Shown: one piece after another, positions 37,601 through 49,555 of the stretch | Numbering within the stretch: position 1 is the first letter of the stretch | How the letters are laid out: each line of letters begins with the position of its first letter | Assembly (NCBI RefSeq): GCF_022539665.2 | Contig: NC_081332.1 | Span: 2,129,773 to 2,193,772 of the forward strand | DNA: 64,000 nt | Reading direction: 5' to 3' | Origin: Daphnia carinata | Lineage: Eukaryota; Arthropoda; Branchiopoda; Diplostraca; Daphniidae | Notes under the pieces: model-generated | Databases searched by the model: none | What the model saw: the letters and a program-made list of their open reading frames with translations, nothing else | What the model was told of the DNA's origin: nothing | Position numbers and translations under genes: made by a program

Positions 37601-38037
37601 CCCGAGCTTCTTACAATTTCCGCAATGTTTACTTTTGGGACGACGCGGAGCACTCGCACCGATGGGAGGCCAACATCCCGCGCCACATGCACATGCTCCA
37701 ACACGTCTACCGTAGTTACAATTACACGAAACCCAACCAGTACGTCAAGTGCTTCCACAACGTTCAGAAAATCCTGACGCTGCACAATCACTTCCCACTG
37801 GCCTGTTTGGGTGGTGGTTGTACTTCGTACCCGGTCGAGCCAGAAACGGCTCACCTGCAACACTACCGTGCCGATTGCGTCAGCACGCTGAAGAAGAGCT
37901 GCGACACCGAGTACAAGCAGCATCTGGTCAAAGATACTATCATATGGCGATACAAGGAAGATCTGATTCCTCGAGTCACTCAAGTGCTCAAGTCTCTCGA
38001 TTTCTTCGAACACAAGGACGAAGCGAATCAACTGTAG
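29918..38037 (+). CDS. Family 92 glycosyltransferase, type II Golgi protein
   Basis: Exons 36200-36689 and 36762-38037 (stop TAG) are secure. A first coding exon at 29918-29927 (ATGGCCGAAG|GTAAAT) is inferred from its strong start context and matching phase, giving a 591-residue protein starting MAEGQIFRMCHWARW. If that exon is wrong, the start is ATG 36214 (583 residues). A membrane anchor, SVYLLVVWTCLCYGLF, lies about 35 residues from the start, then a Ser/Thr/Gly/Ala-rich stem. The catalytic part carries NGTFYLYGAYHDNR, VCVKGLDFLREDLSVRLVEW, an acidic YIALMDTDEVILP motif and HYRADC. These are typical of GT92 (Glyco_transf_92, formerly DUF23), which includes the nematode beta-galactosyltransferase GALT-1 acting on N-glycan core fucose. 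Acceptor specificity cannot be read here. The catalytic exon is GC-rich compared with its surroundings. Candidate AATAAA signals lie at 38337-38342 and 39003-39008. Confidence 0.85.
30238..30263. repeat. (GT)13 microsatellite
   Basis: An uninterrupted GT dinucleotide run. Confidence 0.95.
32346..32375. repeat. C18-A12 compound homopolymer
   Basis: A run of C directly followed by a run of A. Confidence 0.9.
33369..33395. repeat. C16-A11 compound homopolymer
   Basis: A run of C directly followed by a run of A. Confidence 0.9.
34559..34603. repeat. (GT)n(GA)n compound microsatellite
   Basis: GT dinucleotides pass directly into about 14 GA units. Confidence 0.95.
35381..35408. repeat. T12-G16 compound homopolymer
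   Basis: Same as the C-A compounds when read on the other strand. Confidence 0.9.
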
Positions 38038-39840
38038 AGCCATAGAGTTTAAAAAAACAAAACTGGTTGTTTGTTTTGGTTTCATCGTTCAAGGACCAGA
38101 CACACCCATCACATTTTATTTTTTATTATTTTTTTTTTTTTTTTTTAATAACATTAAAAGGGAAAAAAAAAAAAATGAGAGTTTTGTTTGGTCGGTTTGT
38201 GTAAACAATGTATTGTAAGTCATACGCTCAAGACGCAACAAACTTTTGATTTTCGAATGGCAGATAAAGAGAGAGAGAGAGGATGAAAGGAGGGGGGCTT
38301 ATGCATAATTTATGCATAGTCAGTCAAAAAAAAAAAATAAATTTAGTTTTAGGGAAAGCTCAATGTTTCTTCGGCGCCGTCGCTTCACTCGCGACATCAC
38401 GTCTCAGCATGACCAGTCGACTGAATCCTATTGTATAAATCAACATTTGTCAAACAATAGGATAATATATAGATAAATGTCGAGACATTTCACATTTTTT
38501 TTTTTTTAATGAGGGAGGTTGAAGAGAGAAGAAATGAAAACAAAAAAAAAAAACATGGCCGACGCTGAAATCGGCCGCGATCTACGTCCACGTCAGTCGT
38601 TTAATTTTTTTAATTGAAACGAGCTATTTACGCACAGTGCACAATTTTGTTTGTTAAACTCATCATTTTTTTTTTCTTGTATGTGTGTTTTTCTTTTCTT
38701 TTAATTGTTATACTCAGTAATGAATCTGTTTTTTTGTTTTTTTTTTTAAATTTCATTCGGCATGAGTGGCATCTATGGATTCGAAAGAAAAATAGATGGA
38801 AAGCTTGTGCATAACATTGTGCTTGTGGGTTTTTTTGAGCACCACGTTCGGAGATGACGCACAACTCTCCGGTAAAGACAATGTGCGATGTGATGATTTA
38901 TCTTGCGAATAAGCAAAAAAAAAAAAAAAAAAAAATTAGCTTTCTGTTTTTTTTTCCCATTTTTCATTTTTTCCCAAAGGAAAGACAAGAACTGTAATCT
39001 CGAATAAATCCATTTGACATGGCCGCGTCCATTGCCAAACCATCATTTCAATTCGTATGCAAAAGTGCTTGTGTTATTTCACCCCGTTTTTTTTTTTCTA
39101 TTTCATCATTTTTTTGTTTTGTTTTGTGTAAAACACTCGTGAGACACATTTCTGTGAAATGCACACGCCACACCCCCCCCCCCCCAAAAAAAAAATCGCA
39201 GTTCGCTTTTTGTTCACTGTTTTTTGCTGTAAATGGTGTACGATTCATTATATAATTTTGTTTTTCTTCCTTCAAAACCTTTTTTTTTTAACGTATATCC
39301 TTAAAGCCTTAGCCACCATCCGTAATTTGTCGGCAAAATCAATTTATTTTTCTTTCAAATACGTGTCAATACCGTCCTATATGAGATACGCAGCCTGTTG
39401 CGTATCATTGTGCTAGTGTTTTTTTTCTGTGAATTAAAAAAGATTACAAAATAAGAAAACGTTTCTCTTTTTAATTCTTTATCTCGTTTAACACGTATAG
39501 ATGGTATCTTGCCTTCTTTTGGGAGCGCCCTGCACGGCAGGTTTTCACCTCCATGATGATTTCAAAACCAAACTTTCTCCTCGACTTTGGCACTTCTGTT
39601 TAACTTTATCGGCCATCTTTGCGTACGATCGCTGGACGTGTTCTCGCGCCATCGAACTGTCGTCGTCTGCTGTAAACAAGTGTTCACGATTTCTAAAAGC
39701 AGCCAGATGTCTGAGAAAGACAACGACTTCTTAGTTGCAATTGGTCATTGGACGATTTAGTTTCGCTTGTAAACTCTAACCGCATTGCAAACAGAATTTT
39801 TTCATTACCAATAAATAGTTTTTCTCTGTTCGTTGAGAAC
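38038..39840. other. 3' flank of the GT92 gene, no further gene seen
   Basis: Probable 3' untranslated region followed by intergenic DNA. It contains many A/T runs, a palindromic ATGCATAATTTATGCAT at about 38300-38320 and a C13-A10 run at 39173-39195. No coding sequence I would defend. Confidence 0.5.
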
Positions 39841-40027
39841 GATTACGACGACACTGTGACGAGTGCAAACTCGTTTCCATAAGAAGGGCAATGTTCCGCG
39901 TAGTGGACGAATCTTGCGACAGGAATCACAAACCGCGACATGGTTCCTAATAAAGCGTGCAATGCCATCCGTTCTGGTAGGCTAGCTGGTATAGTGGTAT
40001 TTCCAGTTCCTATTCGGATGTTACGCA

Positions 40028-40473
40028 TCAGTTTCGTTGACGACCTTGCCTTTGATTCAAATCGACAGGAATCAGGCATTTGAAACAAAGGTAAGGATAA
40101 GGATTCTCGATCTGGAAGCTTCCGGATTTGACAATTTTGAAAACAAGGTCTTCATAGCCTTGAAGCGTCCAGGGAGAAATCACCAACAAGTTCTTCTTCA
40201 TTCCCAGTGAAAGAGATTGTGGTAAACAACAACGTAATAAAAAATTAAACCTGTATGATTGGATTTTATGACCTTTCAAAGCAGCTTTCGCCAAGAGTCG
40301 ACAGTTTTTTAATACCTGTTTGAGCAGTTTTCTTTCTGAATTTAAAAAAATTTTATTTAATCAAACACAAAAAGACACTTGGATTTTCAAACGTAACACA
40401 ATGTATAGAAAGAGAGGCGTATGGCTATCGCACCTGATGCAGCAACAATAACTGGGAAAAATAGTTTCAACAT
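40028..40473 (-). CDS. Doubtful two-exon small gene behind the SLC35 gene
   Basis: Exon 40434-40473 (ATG, MLKLFFPVIVAAS) joins in phase to exon 40028-40335 (acceptor AATTCAG), which reads ERKLLKQVLKNCRLLAKAAL and ends NPYPYLCFKCLIPVDL...RN with TGA; 115 residues. The first residues could be a signal or anchor sequence. I do not recognise the protein. It starts in the 3' region of the transporter gene, and that gene's likely polyadenylation hexamer falls inside this intron. The second exon is a long open frame of fair quality, but the model rests on splice phase alone. Confidence 0.25.
40352..40357 (-). terminator. Polyadenylation signal of the SLC35 gene
   Basis: AATAAA on the minus strand about 230 bases past the transporter stop codon. 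Confidence 0.5.
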
Positions 40474-40586
40474 TCTTGTCCACCACCACCATAGGTAAAC
40501 GAAAACAGCAAATATTATAATGTGCAATAAATGGACAGTATTAACTTCCAGATATGGAATAGCGAGCAACTTTTGAGAAGCTAGTC

Positions 40587-42035
40587 TCAAATTTTAGCAG
40601 TCTGAGCATGCACGTTCTTGGGTGGAGTATAGCTGTAGAGGAACACTGAACCCATTACTAGTAATGTACCAAGGGAAAACTGTAGGGTCAAATGAAAATC
40701 GAATAGGTAAATGGACAGCACGCATGACAATATGATTGCCAATGAAGTCGCAAATCCTTTCAGGATGTTGTCTGCAATGAAGAAAATCGTTTTATGCAAT
40801 GAGGAAGTTGTGAGTATGAGACAATTAGCCATACATACCTGCGTATTTAACGACCATAGCTACCAACAGTCCTCCCGTTGCTTGAAGGGTCACGAGGTAC
40901 CAAATGAAAGCGTCATACCCGAAAAAGAATCCTTGCGAACTAATGGTGCTCCAGTCGTAAAGCAAACAGGTGAACAAGCCGAATGGAAGAGACAGAAAGC
41001 TTAGCTGGATATTTCGCATCCATACTGAAACATTGGATCCCTATAGCATGGAGAAGGAAACAAAATTATTATGTATCGTAGTAGTATGACTATCTGCAAT
41101 TCTTTCATGGTGCTCACTTTAAGAATTTTTTCAAAATAGATGCCGGCAAACCCAGACAATACACAGGCGGACAACGCGGCACCGAAGCCAATCCATCGGT
41201 GCTGCTCAGGACCAGATGGGACTGTTTTATCGGATTTTTCCGGCTCGGTCTGGGCTAATTGAACCTTCGAAATAATTGGTATTAATATACGTTCGTATTT
41301 TTGTTAGCCTTCGAATTGAATTTTTAAAAATGTGACTTTTTCCATACCATAGCAACACCAACAAGCAACACCACCAATGCTATCCACTGAGTAGTTATCA
41401 ACTGCCGTTTCAATATAGCCACTGTGAAGAGGGCAGCAGTGAGAATCTTCAATTGATATGTGACCTAAGGAGAAAAAAAAAGTGAGATGGTTTAGATGAT
41501 TTGTTTTCTACAGGTTGCCTTCTCCCATGGTACCTGATATGTGGCTGCATCGAGATGGGATGCGGCAACATATAGTAGATTGTTTTGCACAACATAGACC
41601 ATTGAAGGTACACAAACTTTCAATGTATCAAGAGGTTGTTTGATTATCTGAATGTTTATAGCTTCTTTGAGTTTTATAAGTGAATTTCCTTCCTCATGGT
41701 ATACAAGCCAAAGGCATGATAATAGCTTCACAAACTCTGACATCAAGACAGCTAGATTGAAAACAAATAGGATTATAGGTAATTATAATTCTTGTTGATT
41801 AGAGGTCAAACCTAAAAAGCAACCTGTGGATTAAAACATTACCTGTAGAGGAGAGAAACATATCTCCCACCCTTGTCCTGGCATACCGCATGCTCAACCC
41901 AAGTGCTGCATTTTGTACAGTCAGGGTAACAAGGCTAATGTATTTCATGTTTTCTGCATCTGTAGAAACATCTTAAATACAGACCATCTCATTGCATGAA
42001 TTTTTCAAATAAGGTACTTTACTTTTTAGCTCCAT
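40587..42035 (-). CDS. UDP-sugar transporter, SLC35A2/A3 type (7 exons)
   Basis: It moves a UDP-sugar (UDP-galactose or UDP-N-acetylglucosamine in this clade) into the Golgi lumen in exchange for UMP. Exons, in coding order: 42023-42035, 41843-41959, 41534-41751, 41348-41464, 41118-41264, 40839-41040 and 40587-40771. Every junction is GT-AG and in phase, giving 332 residues, the usual family length. The start is [15 protein letters not shown]. Family hallmarks are [62 protein letters not shown] and [15 protein letters not shown]. The protein is hydrophobic throughout, as expected for about ten membrane spans. The residues [18 protein letters not shown] and MRNIQL lean toward SLC35A3, but the insect Csat-like transporters are also close, so the substrate is left open. 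A GCCATCTAGCGG motif lies about 670 bases upstream. Confidence 0.92.
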
Positions 42036-42634
42036 CGCTGTTGTAGTCTATTACGTGCCTCAAAGGAACGGTTACGCTCTACAGTTAAATTCAAACAACT
42101 AAAACAAAGACTTTAAGAAAGGTTCCTTTTATTGCTTCATATCCACAAAAAAGGTGACGTATACAAATTTACAGAAACTTCACATTTGTAATGAGCTCGT
42201 TGCACTTGCAGACGTCCTTTACTGTGCTCTGTGCCAAGTATATTTTTTTGTGGGGGAAGGCCAGAAAAGACCGCGGGGAGAATAATAACCGATTACCCGA
42301 AAAATGGCCAACCAGTTACTATCCGGGTAGGTACTTTTGAAGCGGTTCGGTTCGAATTGGTTAGCGTTTTTCTATCGCACTGGTTTGACCAACAAAGACC
42401 CGGAAGCCGACCCAAAGGCGCATAAGCAGGAAAATAGTGAACCTGAATTTGAATCCTGTCGGGTAAGTAGGGGCATATACGTACAGTACGAGGAAAGTAC
42501 GATCTGATCATAACTTCTCTTCAATTCAAAGACATTTTTTTTCAATACATGAAGTTTTTTATTACTTTAGGAAATTAAAAATGTATTTGCATAAAATCTA
42601 GCAATAAAGATAATCCGCAAAAATAGAATATAAA

Positions 42635-42712
42635 ATATGGCAATCCGTTTTACCCCTCCCCCCACACAAAAAATATAGGTTTTTCTGTTTGACTGCTTCC
42701 GCCATCTAGCGG
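42635..42712 (+). repeat. Two-part repeat module, copy 1
   Basis: ATGGCAATCCGTTTTAC, then about 45 bases of low complexity, then GCCATCTAGCGG. Same architecture as 43331-43426 and, inverted, 49391-49471. Confidence 0.6.
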
Positions 42713-42879
42713 TCAAATTTCTAGTTAGTTCTCTACATACACTCACCGAATATTTCTGCTGCATCGCGCTATCATTAAAAATACATTATTCCGATTCGAA
42801 ATTTATAGCTGATCACGAAAATAGGGTATATTTTTATGTTAGGCTTCTACTTTTTTAATTAACCGTAAAAAACAGAAGG

Positions 42880-43272
42880 CCGGGCTTATTTTGTCGGGCT
42901 TAAAATTTTTTTCTATTAAAAAATAATATCATTAATCTAGATAACTATAAATGATTCTGATTCAAATTCAACAAAGAACACGAAAATGAAATTTGTTTTT
43001 ACGTAGAGTTTATGGTTTTTTAATAATCAAAGAAGTTTGCTGTGTCACGCTAGCGCTGTAGCGTACTGGCGCGTTAGTAATGGTTTCGATTCGCCAATAA
43101 ACTGACTTTATATTTTATATTACTCCAAAACTATATGCTCTACGTAAAAACAAATTCCATTTTCGTGTGCCTTGGTTACTTTAAATGAGAATCATGTATA
43201 GTTATCGAGATTTAATGATATTATTTTTTAATAGGAAAGATTTTTAAGTCCGAAAGATAAAGTCGGGCTTAT
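42880..43272. mobile_element. Fold-back MITE-like element (~390 bp)
   Basis: Two imperfect inverted arms of about 160 bases. The left has AAAAAATAATATCATTAATC and later TTTGTTTTTACGTAGAG; the right has the inverse. The outer ends carry CGGGCTTATTT-type phrases. There is no coding capacity. Sequences between the arms include TAGCGCTGTAGCGTACTGGC. Confidence 0.6.
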
Positions 43273-43330
43273 TTTTTAACCCATCTTTTACCGTTCTATA
43301 CGTTTTATTCAAAAACCATGCCATACTTGT

Positions 43331-43426
43331 ATGGCAATCCGTTTTACATAAAAAAAAAAAAAATGTCGGAAAAAGAAAAAAAAATCGCACTTTTTTCTTT
43401 TTTTCCGACACGTAGCCATCTACCGC
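43331..43426 (+). repeat. Two-part repeat module, copy 2
   Basis: ATGGCAATCCGTTTTAC, a poly-A / poly-T stretch, then GCCATCTACCGC about 110 bases before the start codon of the coiled-coil gene. Confidence 0.6.
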
Positions 43427-43535
43427 TCAAACTCGTTATTACTGGCGTAGGCAATTTCAGTCCATTGGATGCCATTCGCAGTTAGTTAAGTAGCGTGGAT
43501 GGAGAATAACGCGTGGCTGGAGGAACAATTGAAAA

Positions 43536-44064
43536 ATGGATAAGATAATACAACAAAAGGATGGTAAGTATAAACATTATTATATTGGTTTTCAATTATT
43601 AATTATTGTTTATTAGATCAAATTATGAAGCTGCAGGCCCAATTATTGGAACAACACAAAATATTAGATAACAGCAAAGCTAAGGATGGTAAGGCCTAAT
43701 ATGTAATGATTCTATTTATTTGCTTTTATTCATTTGTGTTTTGTAGCTCAAATTTTGAGTCTACAAGCTCAGCTAGGGGAAAAGAACCAATTGGAACGGA
43801 ACAGTTTCCAAACAGTGAAGGAGGTTTTTCCAAACTCATCCCTAACTGAACATGAGGATGAATTGGCATTAGGGGAACACAGTCAGGTACCTAAACTTTT
43901 CAAATAAGAATTCAAAATAAGTATAGAATTTTAAAAAACAATTATTTATTGTTTAGTTATTCAGTCCACCACCTGACAGTGTGTTAAATTTAAATTCTGT
44001 TAGTGCTGCACTAAAAGAATTGTTAGTAATAAGTCCATGCAGCGAAGGAACTGAAGAATTGTAG
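43536..44064 (+). CDS. Small coiled-coil protein, four exons (115 aa)
   Basis: Exons 43536-43563, 43617-43688, 43747-43886 and 43957-44064 (TAG) join in phase through GT-AG introns of 53-70 bases. The protein starts MDKIIQQKDDQIMKLQAQLL. Exons 2 and 3 begin with the same heptad-like text (QIMKLQAQLLEQHKIL and QILSLQAQLGEKNQL) and share phase, so they look like a tandem exon duplication. The C-terminal part is acidic and Ser/Leu-rich (SVSAALKELLVISPCSEGTE). No domain family is recognised. It might be an independent host gene or the N-terminal part of a transposon-derived protein. The next 500 bases include open stretches (AYWEHNYQQCNILGVLFYHS at about 44550) that I could not link to it. Confidence 0.5.
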
Positions 44065-44620
44065 GACCGTATTTGGGCTGAAAATGGGTGTCGTATGGAA
44101 ACCCAGAAATAGCACGAGTTCAACATAAAACATGAATTAGGTACTTTTCGGTTTTTTTGTCTATCGAAAAAGTATTTTTAATGCTATTATTTTGCATTCA
44201 CAGAATTTTAGTGGGGGATCAAGTCAAGTCTGGAAGTGTTACAGGATGGAAGAGTGAGCCTACAGTTGAAAAACACTGAAAGTGCATTACCATTAAGGTA
44301 TGAGCTGCTTCTCTTGCTAAAGAACAACTTGTCCTTTAGGCTCAGAGTGTTGGTGAAGCTGGGTACTTAAATGGCCCTAAAGATGTTTCACTTCACTGGC
44401 ATTGCAGCGATGAACATCATATGTGGACTCTTTAGGTATGAAAGGAATTTTCTTGAAAAATTTTTGAATTTATGATGAAGCTTTTCTCCTCGTTTTTGCC
44501 AACCATGTCTAATCTACAAAAAAAAAATTTATCCAATAGGAAAGGATTTTCAGCATACTGGGAACACAACTATCAACAATGCAACATTCTAGGGGTGCTA
44601 TTTTATCATTCAAGAGCCTT
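44065..44620 (+). other. Region between the coiled-coil gene and the second fold-back
   Basis: Several possible short exons are seen but no model that joins cleanly. It may be 3' untranslated sequence, or decayed exons of the same locus. Confidence 0.3.
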
Positions 44621-44884
44621 ATACAATGATTTTCATCTACAATTTGTATGGCCTTTCCCAAGCTTCTGTCAGAAGTTGAACCTATGAGTCATGTAAGTCA
44701 CATGAGCAACAATTGAGATGCTTAATGGTGTTGTTTTTCTTTTCTCAGTGTAGGTTAATAGTAACATTGGATCTGAAAAAATTCTTGGTTGGGGCATGAC
44801 ACTGAATAAATTGTAATGATTGGATGGATGACATGATATTTCTATACTTCATTCGGATTCCCGAGACGGTATTTTATATTTAAA

Positions 44885-45478
44885 AAATTGAAGTGCATAT
44901 CTGGGCTCCCTTCCTTTCCGTAGCCCCGTTTCCCCTTGACTCGTAATAAGCCCGTAGGGGGTCATGCCCCTACTGTACGGTATATATAAAAACAACATAT
45001 ACCGAGGTTTGGAGGGCTCTGGCCGGAAAGGGGACGTGGGGGTCCGCTTAGTCCGATGATGTGTTCACGGAGGGCGACGTGGCTACCCACAAATCCGAAC
45101 TAAAGGTTAATCGCTCCAGTAAAAATGTTCCAAATCTTCAGCTCTTCTTCCGGCTTCTCTTAGCCAATCACCGGGTAATCTCCCCGGTGGGTCAACAAGG
45201 CAGTGTCTCCCCCTGCCTGGGTTGACGGCAACTTTTGAAAGGGCTATTGTGCCTTTTTAAAGTTGCAAAAATAATTGTAATGTGCAGAGAATTGTCAATA
45301 AAATTTTTTTTATAAAATATTTTTTGCAAAATTCGTTTCTCTCATTGTCTGTGTTAGCTGTGTTCACACATTACATTTATCAACTTTTTTTTTGTTATGC
45401 TTTATTTGTTTTTGTCACCTTTGATAGTAAGCATTGTTTCCATTGGTTTATCGTTTATCTGTAGGCATTCTATTATTA
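44885..45478 (+). repeat. Inner left arm of the second fold-back
   Basis: Near-identical inverse of 45984-46577. It contains a GC-rich segment at 45169-45232 with nested hairpins (ACCGGG/CCCGGT, then GTCAAC/GTTGAC enclosing GGCAG/CTGCC). Confidence 0.85.
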
Positions 45479-45543
45479 TCCAGGGATCGAACCCTGGATG
45501 TTCGGCATACCGCGCCGATGCTCTACCAATGAGCCATGAATCA
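45474..45543 (-). tRNA. tRNA-like sequence 4 (fold-back loop)
   Basis: On the minus strand: a D arm GCTCATTGGTAGAGC, a 5 bp anticodon stem TCGGC/GCCGA with loop GCGGTAT, and a perfect T arm CAGGG-TTCGATC-CCCTG. The acceptor stem does not pair, and position 33 is C instead of T. tRNA-derived, probably not a working tRNA. Confidence 0.45.
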
Positions 45544-45660
45544 TTTGATATCATTGGCTTTTTTCTAGTCACTTGTGGACTTGCATTTACACTTAGAATA
45601 AAACTGAAATACAATTCTGCAATATACTCTTCTACTCTTACTCTACTTCATTTTTACACA

Positions 45661-45735
45661 TCTACTGAGGTTTGAACCCAGGGTAACAGGTATCGCAGCT
45701 AAAGGGTCTACCACAGAGCTATGAACCTCATGAAA
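45661..45735 (-). tRNA. tRNA-like sequence 5 (fold-back loop)
   Basis: On the minus strand an A-box-like TAGCTCTGTGGTAGACC and a T arm CTGGG-TTCAAAC-CTCAG are at tRNA spacing. The anticodon stem and acceptor are poor. Confidence 0.3.
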
Positions 45736-45824
45736 GCAAAAGAAAGATAAACATATAGTTGTGAAAGACTGCATAAACATCCTAGACGATAACATATGAT
45801 ATGCGATAATAAAATATTTAGATA

Positions 45825-45895
45825 TATCTCGTGGCTCAATGTTAGAGCATCGGCGTTGCACGCTGAATGTCTGGGGATCGGTTCCCATACGAGTA
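45825..45895 (+). tRNA. tRNA-like sequence 6, Ala(TGC)-like
   Basis: Best of the set. D stem GCTC/GAGC, anticodon stem TCGGC/GCTGA with loop GTTGCAC (anticodon TGC), T stem TGGGG/CCCAT, and about five acceptor pairs (CTCGT with ACGAG). The T loop reads ATCGGTT in place of the usual TTCRANN, and the D loop has GTT where GG is normal. It is either a diverged tRNA-Ala or a tRNA-like relic. Confidence 0.45.
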
Positions 45896-45983
45896 AAACA
45901 AAATACAAAATTACTTCAAAAAATATCCAGATATTACACGTTGTTCCTTGAATCTAAGTTGAAAATTCAAAGAATGTAATAAA

Positions 45984-46577
45984 TAATAATTGAATACTTA
46001 CAGATAAACGATAAACCAATGGAAACAATGCTTGCCATCAAAGGTGACAAAAACAAATAAAGCAAAACAAAAAAAAAGTTGATAAATGTAATGTGTGAAC
46101 ACAGCTAACACAGACAATGAAAGAAACGAATTTTGCAAAAAATATTTTATAAAAAAAATTTTATTGACAATTCTCTGCACATTACAATTATTTTTGCAAC
46201 TTTAAAAAGGCACAATAGCCCTTTCAAAAGTTGCCGTCAACCCAGGCAGGGGGAGACACTGCCTTGTTGACCCACCGGGGAGATTACCCGGTGATTGGCT
46301 AAGTGAAGCCGGAAGAAGAGCCGAAGATATGGAACATTTTTACTGGAGCGATTAACCTTTAGTTCGGATTTGTGGGTAGCCACGTCGCCCTCCGTGAACA
46401 CATCATCGGACTAAGCGGACCCCCACGTCCCCTTTCCGGCCAGAGCCCTCCAAACCTCGGTATATGTTATTTTTATATATACCGTACAGTAGGGGCATGA
46501 CCCCCTACGGGCTTATTACGAGTCAAGGGGAAACGGGGCTACGGAAAGGAAGGGAGCCCAGATATGCACTTCAATTT
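45984..46577 (-). repeat. Inner right arm of the second fold-back
   Basis: Inverse of 44885-45478 with the same length and only a few substitutions, which suggests a recent origin or ongoing gene conversion between the arms. Confidence 0.85.
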
Positions 46578-46844
46578 ATGAAAAATTTAATACCGTTTTT
46601 AAATGAGAATCTGAATGAAGTATGGAAATTCTATGTAGTGTATCCAAACATAATAATTTATTCAGGACCTTGCCCCAAACAAGAAACCTTTTCAGATCAA
46701 AATTTATTGTTCATCTATAATAAGACAGTAAAACACCATTAGGTATAAAAACTCTTAATTCATATATATAGTTCATACCTTACAAGATTCATGAGTTGAT
46801 TGCAAGCATATTCCTCTGTCAGAAGCTTCGGAAGAGACAATTAC

Positions 46845-48720
<1,876 letters not shown>

Positions 48721-49061
48721 CATAGTTTAAAGTAATCACACTAGGAATACAAGAAAACACTTACCTTGTGACCCTGGACAGAAAAAATGTAGAACAGAAT
48801 GAAACAAATAAGATTATATAGAGAGGTCAAGAAGTAAAATCTAGCGAGGACGGACTATCTAGCGAGTAAAGGTAGACAGCAGACTACACGCGTTAAGCCA
48901 ATCTAAAAATATGCCTGAAAAAAAAAACTGTCCGATGAGCCACGGTTTAAGGCGCCTCTTGTGGACGCAAAAGTCATTACGAGAAATTTTATCCGCCACA
49001 AACTAAATGTTTTTAAACATTTAAAGTACTTATCCAAATGAAAATTTAACTTAAGAAAATT

Positions 49062-49148
49062 AATATGTTTGAGTAATATAAATACGTTATTGTGTATTAT
49101 TTTCACATCACAACAACCAATAATGACTTTATATTACTCAAACATATT
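49062..49148. repeat. Short perfect inverted repeat
   Basis: AATATGTTTGAGTAATATAAA at 49062-49082 pairs perfectly with 49128-49148 across a 45-base loop. Probably the core of a small MITE or solo fold-back. AT-rich surroundings and no genes. Confidence 0.65.
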
Positions 49149-49390
49149 ATTTATACCTAAAACAAGCAATTATTCTCATTGCTATTAGAATTACATTCAT
49201 TATAATTGCTGCAGCACAAAATGGAAAGTTAATAGTTAATAGTAATAATAATGAAGTTAAGTAAGTAGAATATAACAAAATAATTATTGTATAGTTATAT
49301 TTTGATGAAATAAAGTTACTAATTTAAAAAATAATATATTTATATGGCTAGAATTCGTAAAGTTGTATTTAGAAAATTAAGTAGGAATCT

Positions 49391-49471
49391 GGCCGATAGA
49401 TGGCCATAGCTGTAAAAAAGAAAAAAAAGGCCGAAATTTTTTTTTTTTTTGGGTAAAACGGATTGCCATAT
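49391..49471 (-). repeat. Two-part repeat module, copy 3 (inverted)
   Basis: On the minus strand, ATGGCAATCCGTTTTAC, poly-A / poly-T, then GGCCATCTATCGGCC. It lies about 85-165 bases upstream of the NDUFAF3 start. Confidence 0.55.
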
Positions 49472-49555
49472 TTTTTATGATATTATAGCCATTGTATTTC
49501 AAAGTTGTTTGTTTACTCGAACTCGAATCTACATACACCGGCACACGTACTAGAA

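Noticed and set aside
40387-40590. Hydrophobic frame directly after the SLC35 stop, as a membrane protein
   Set aside because: Its apparent start is TTG overlapping the transporter stop; it lies in the likely 3' untranslated region. Only the later ATG at 40473 was kept, at low confidence.
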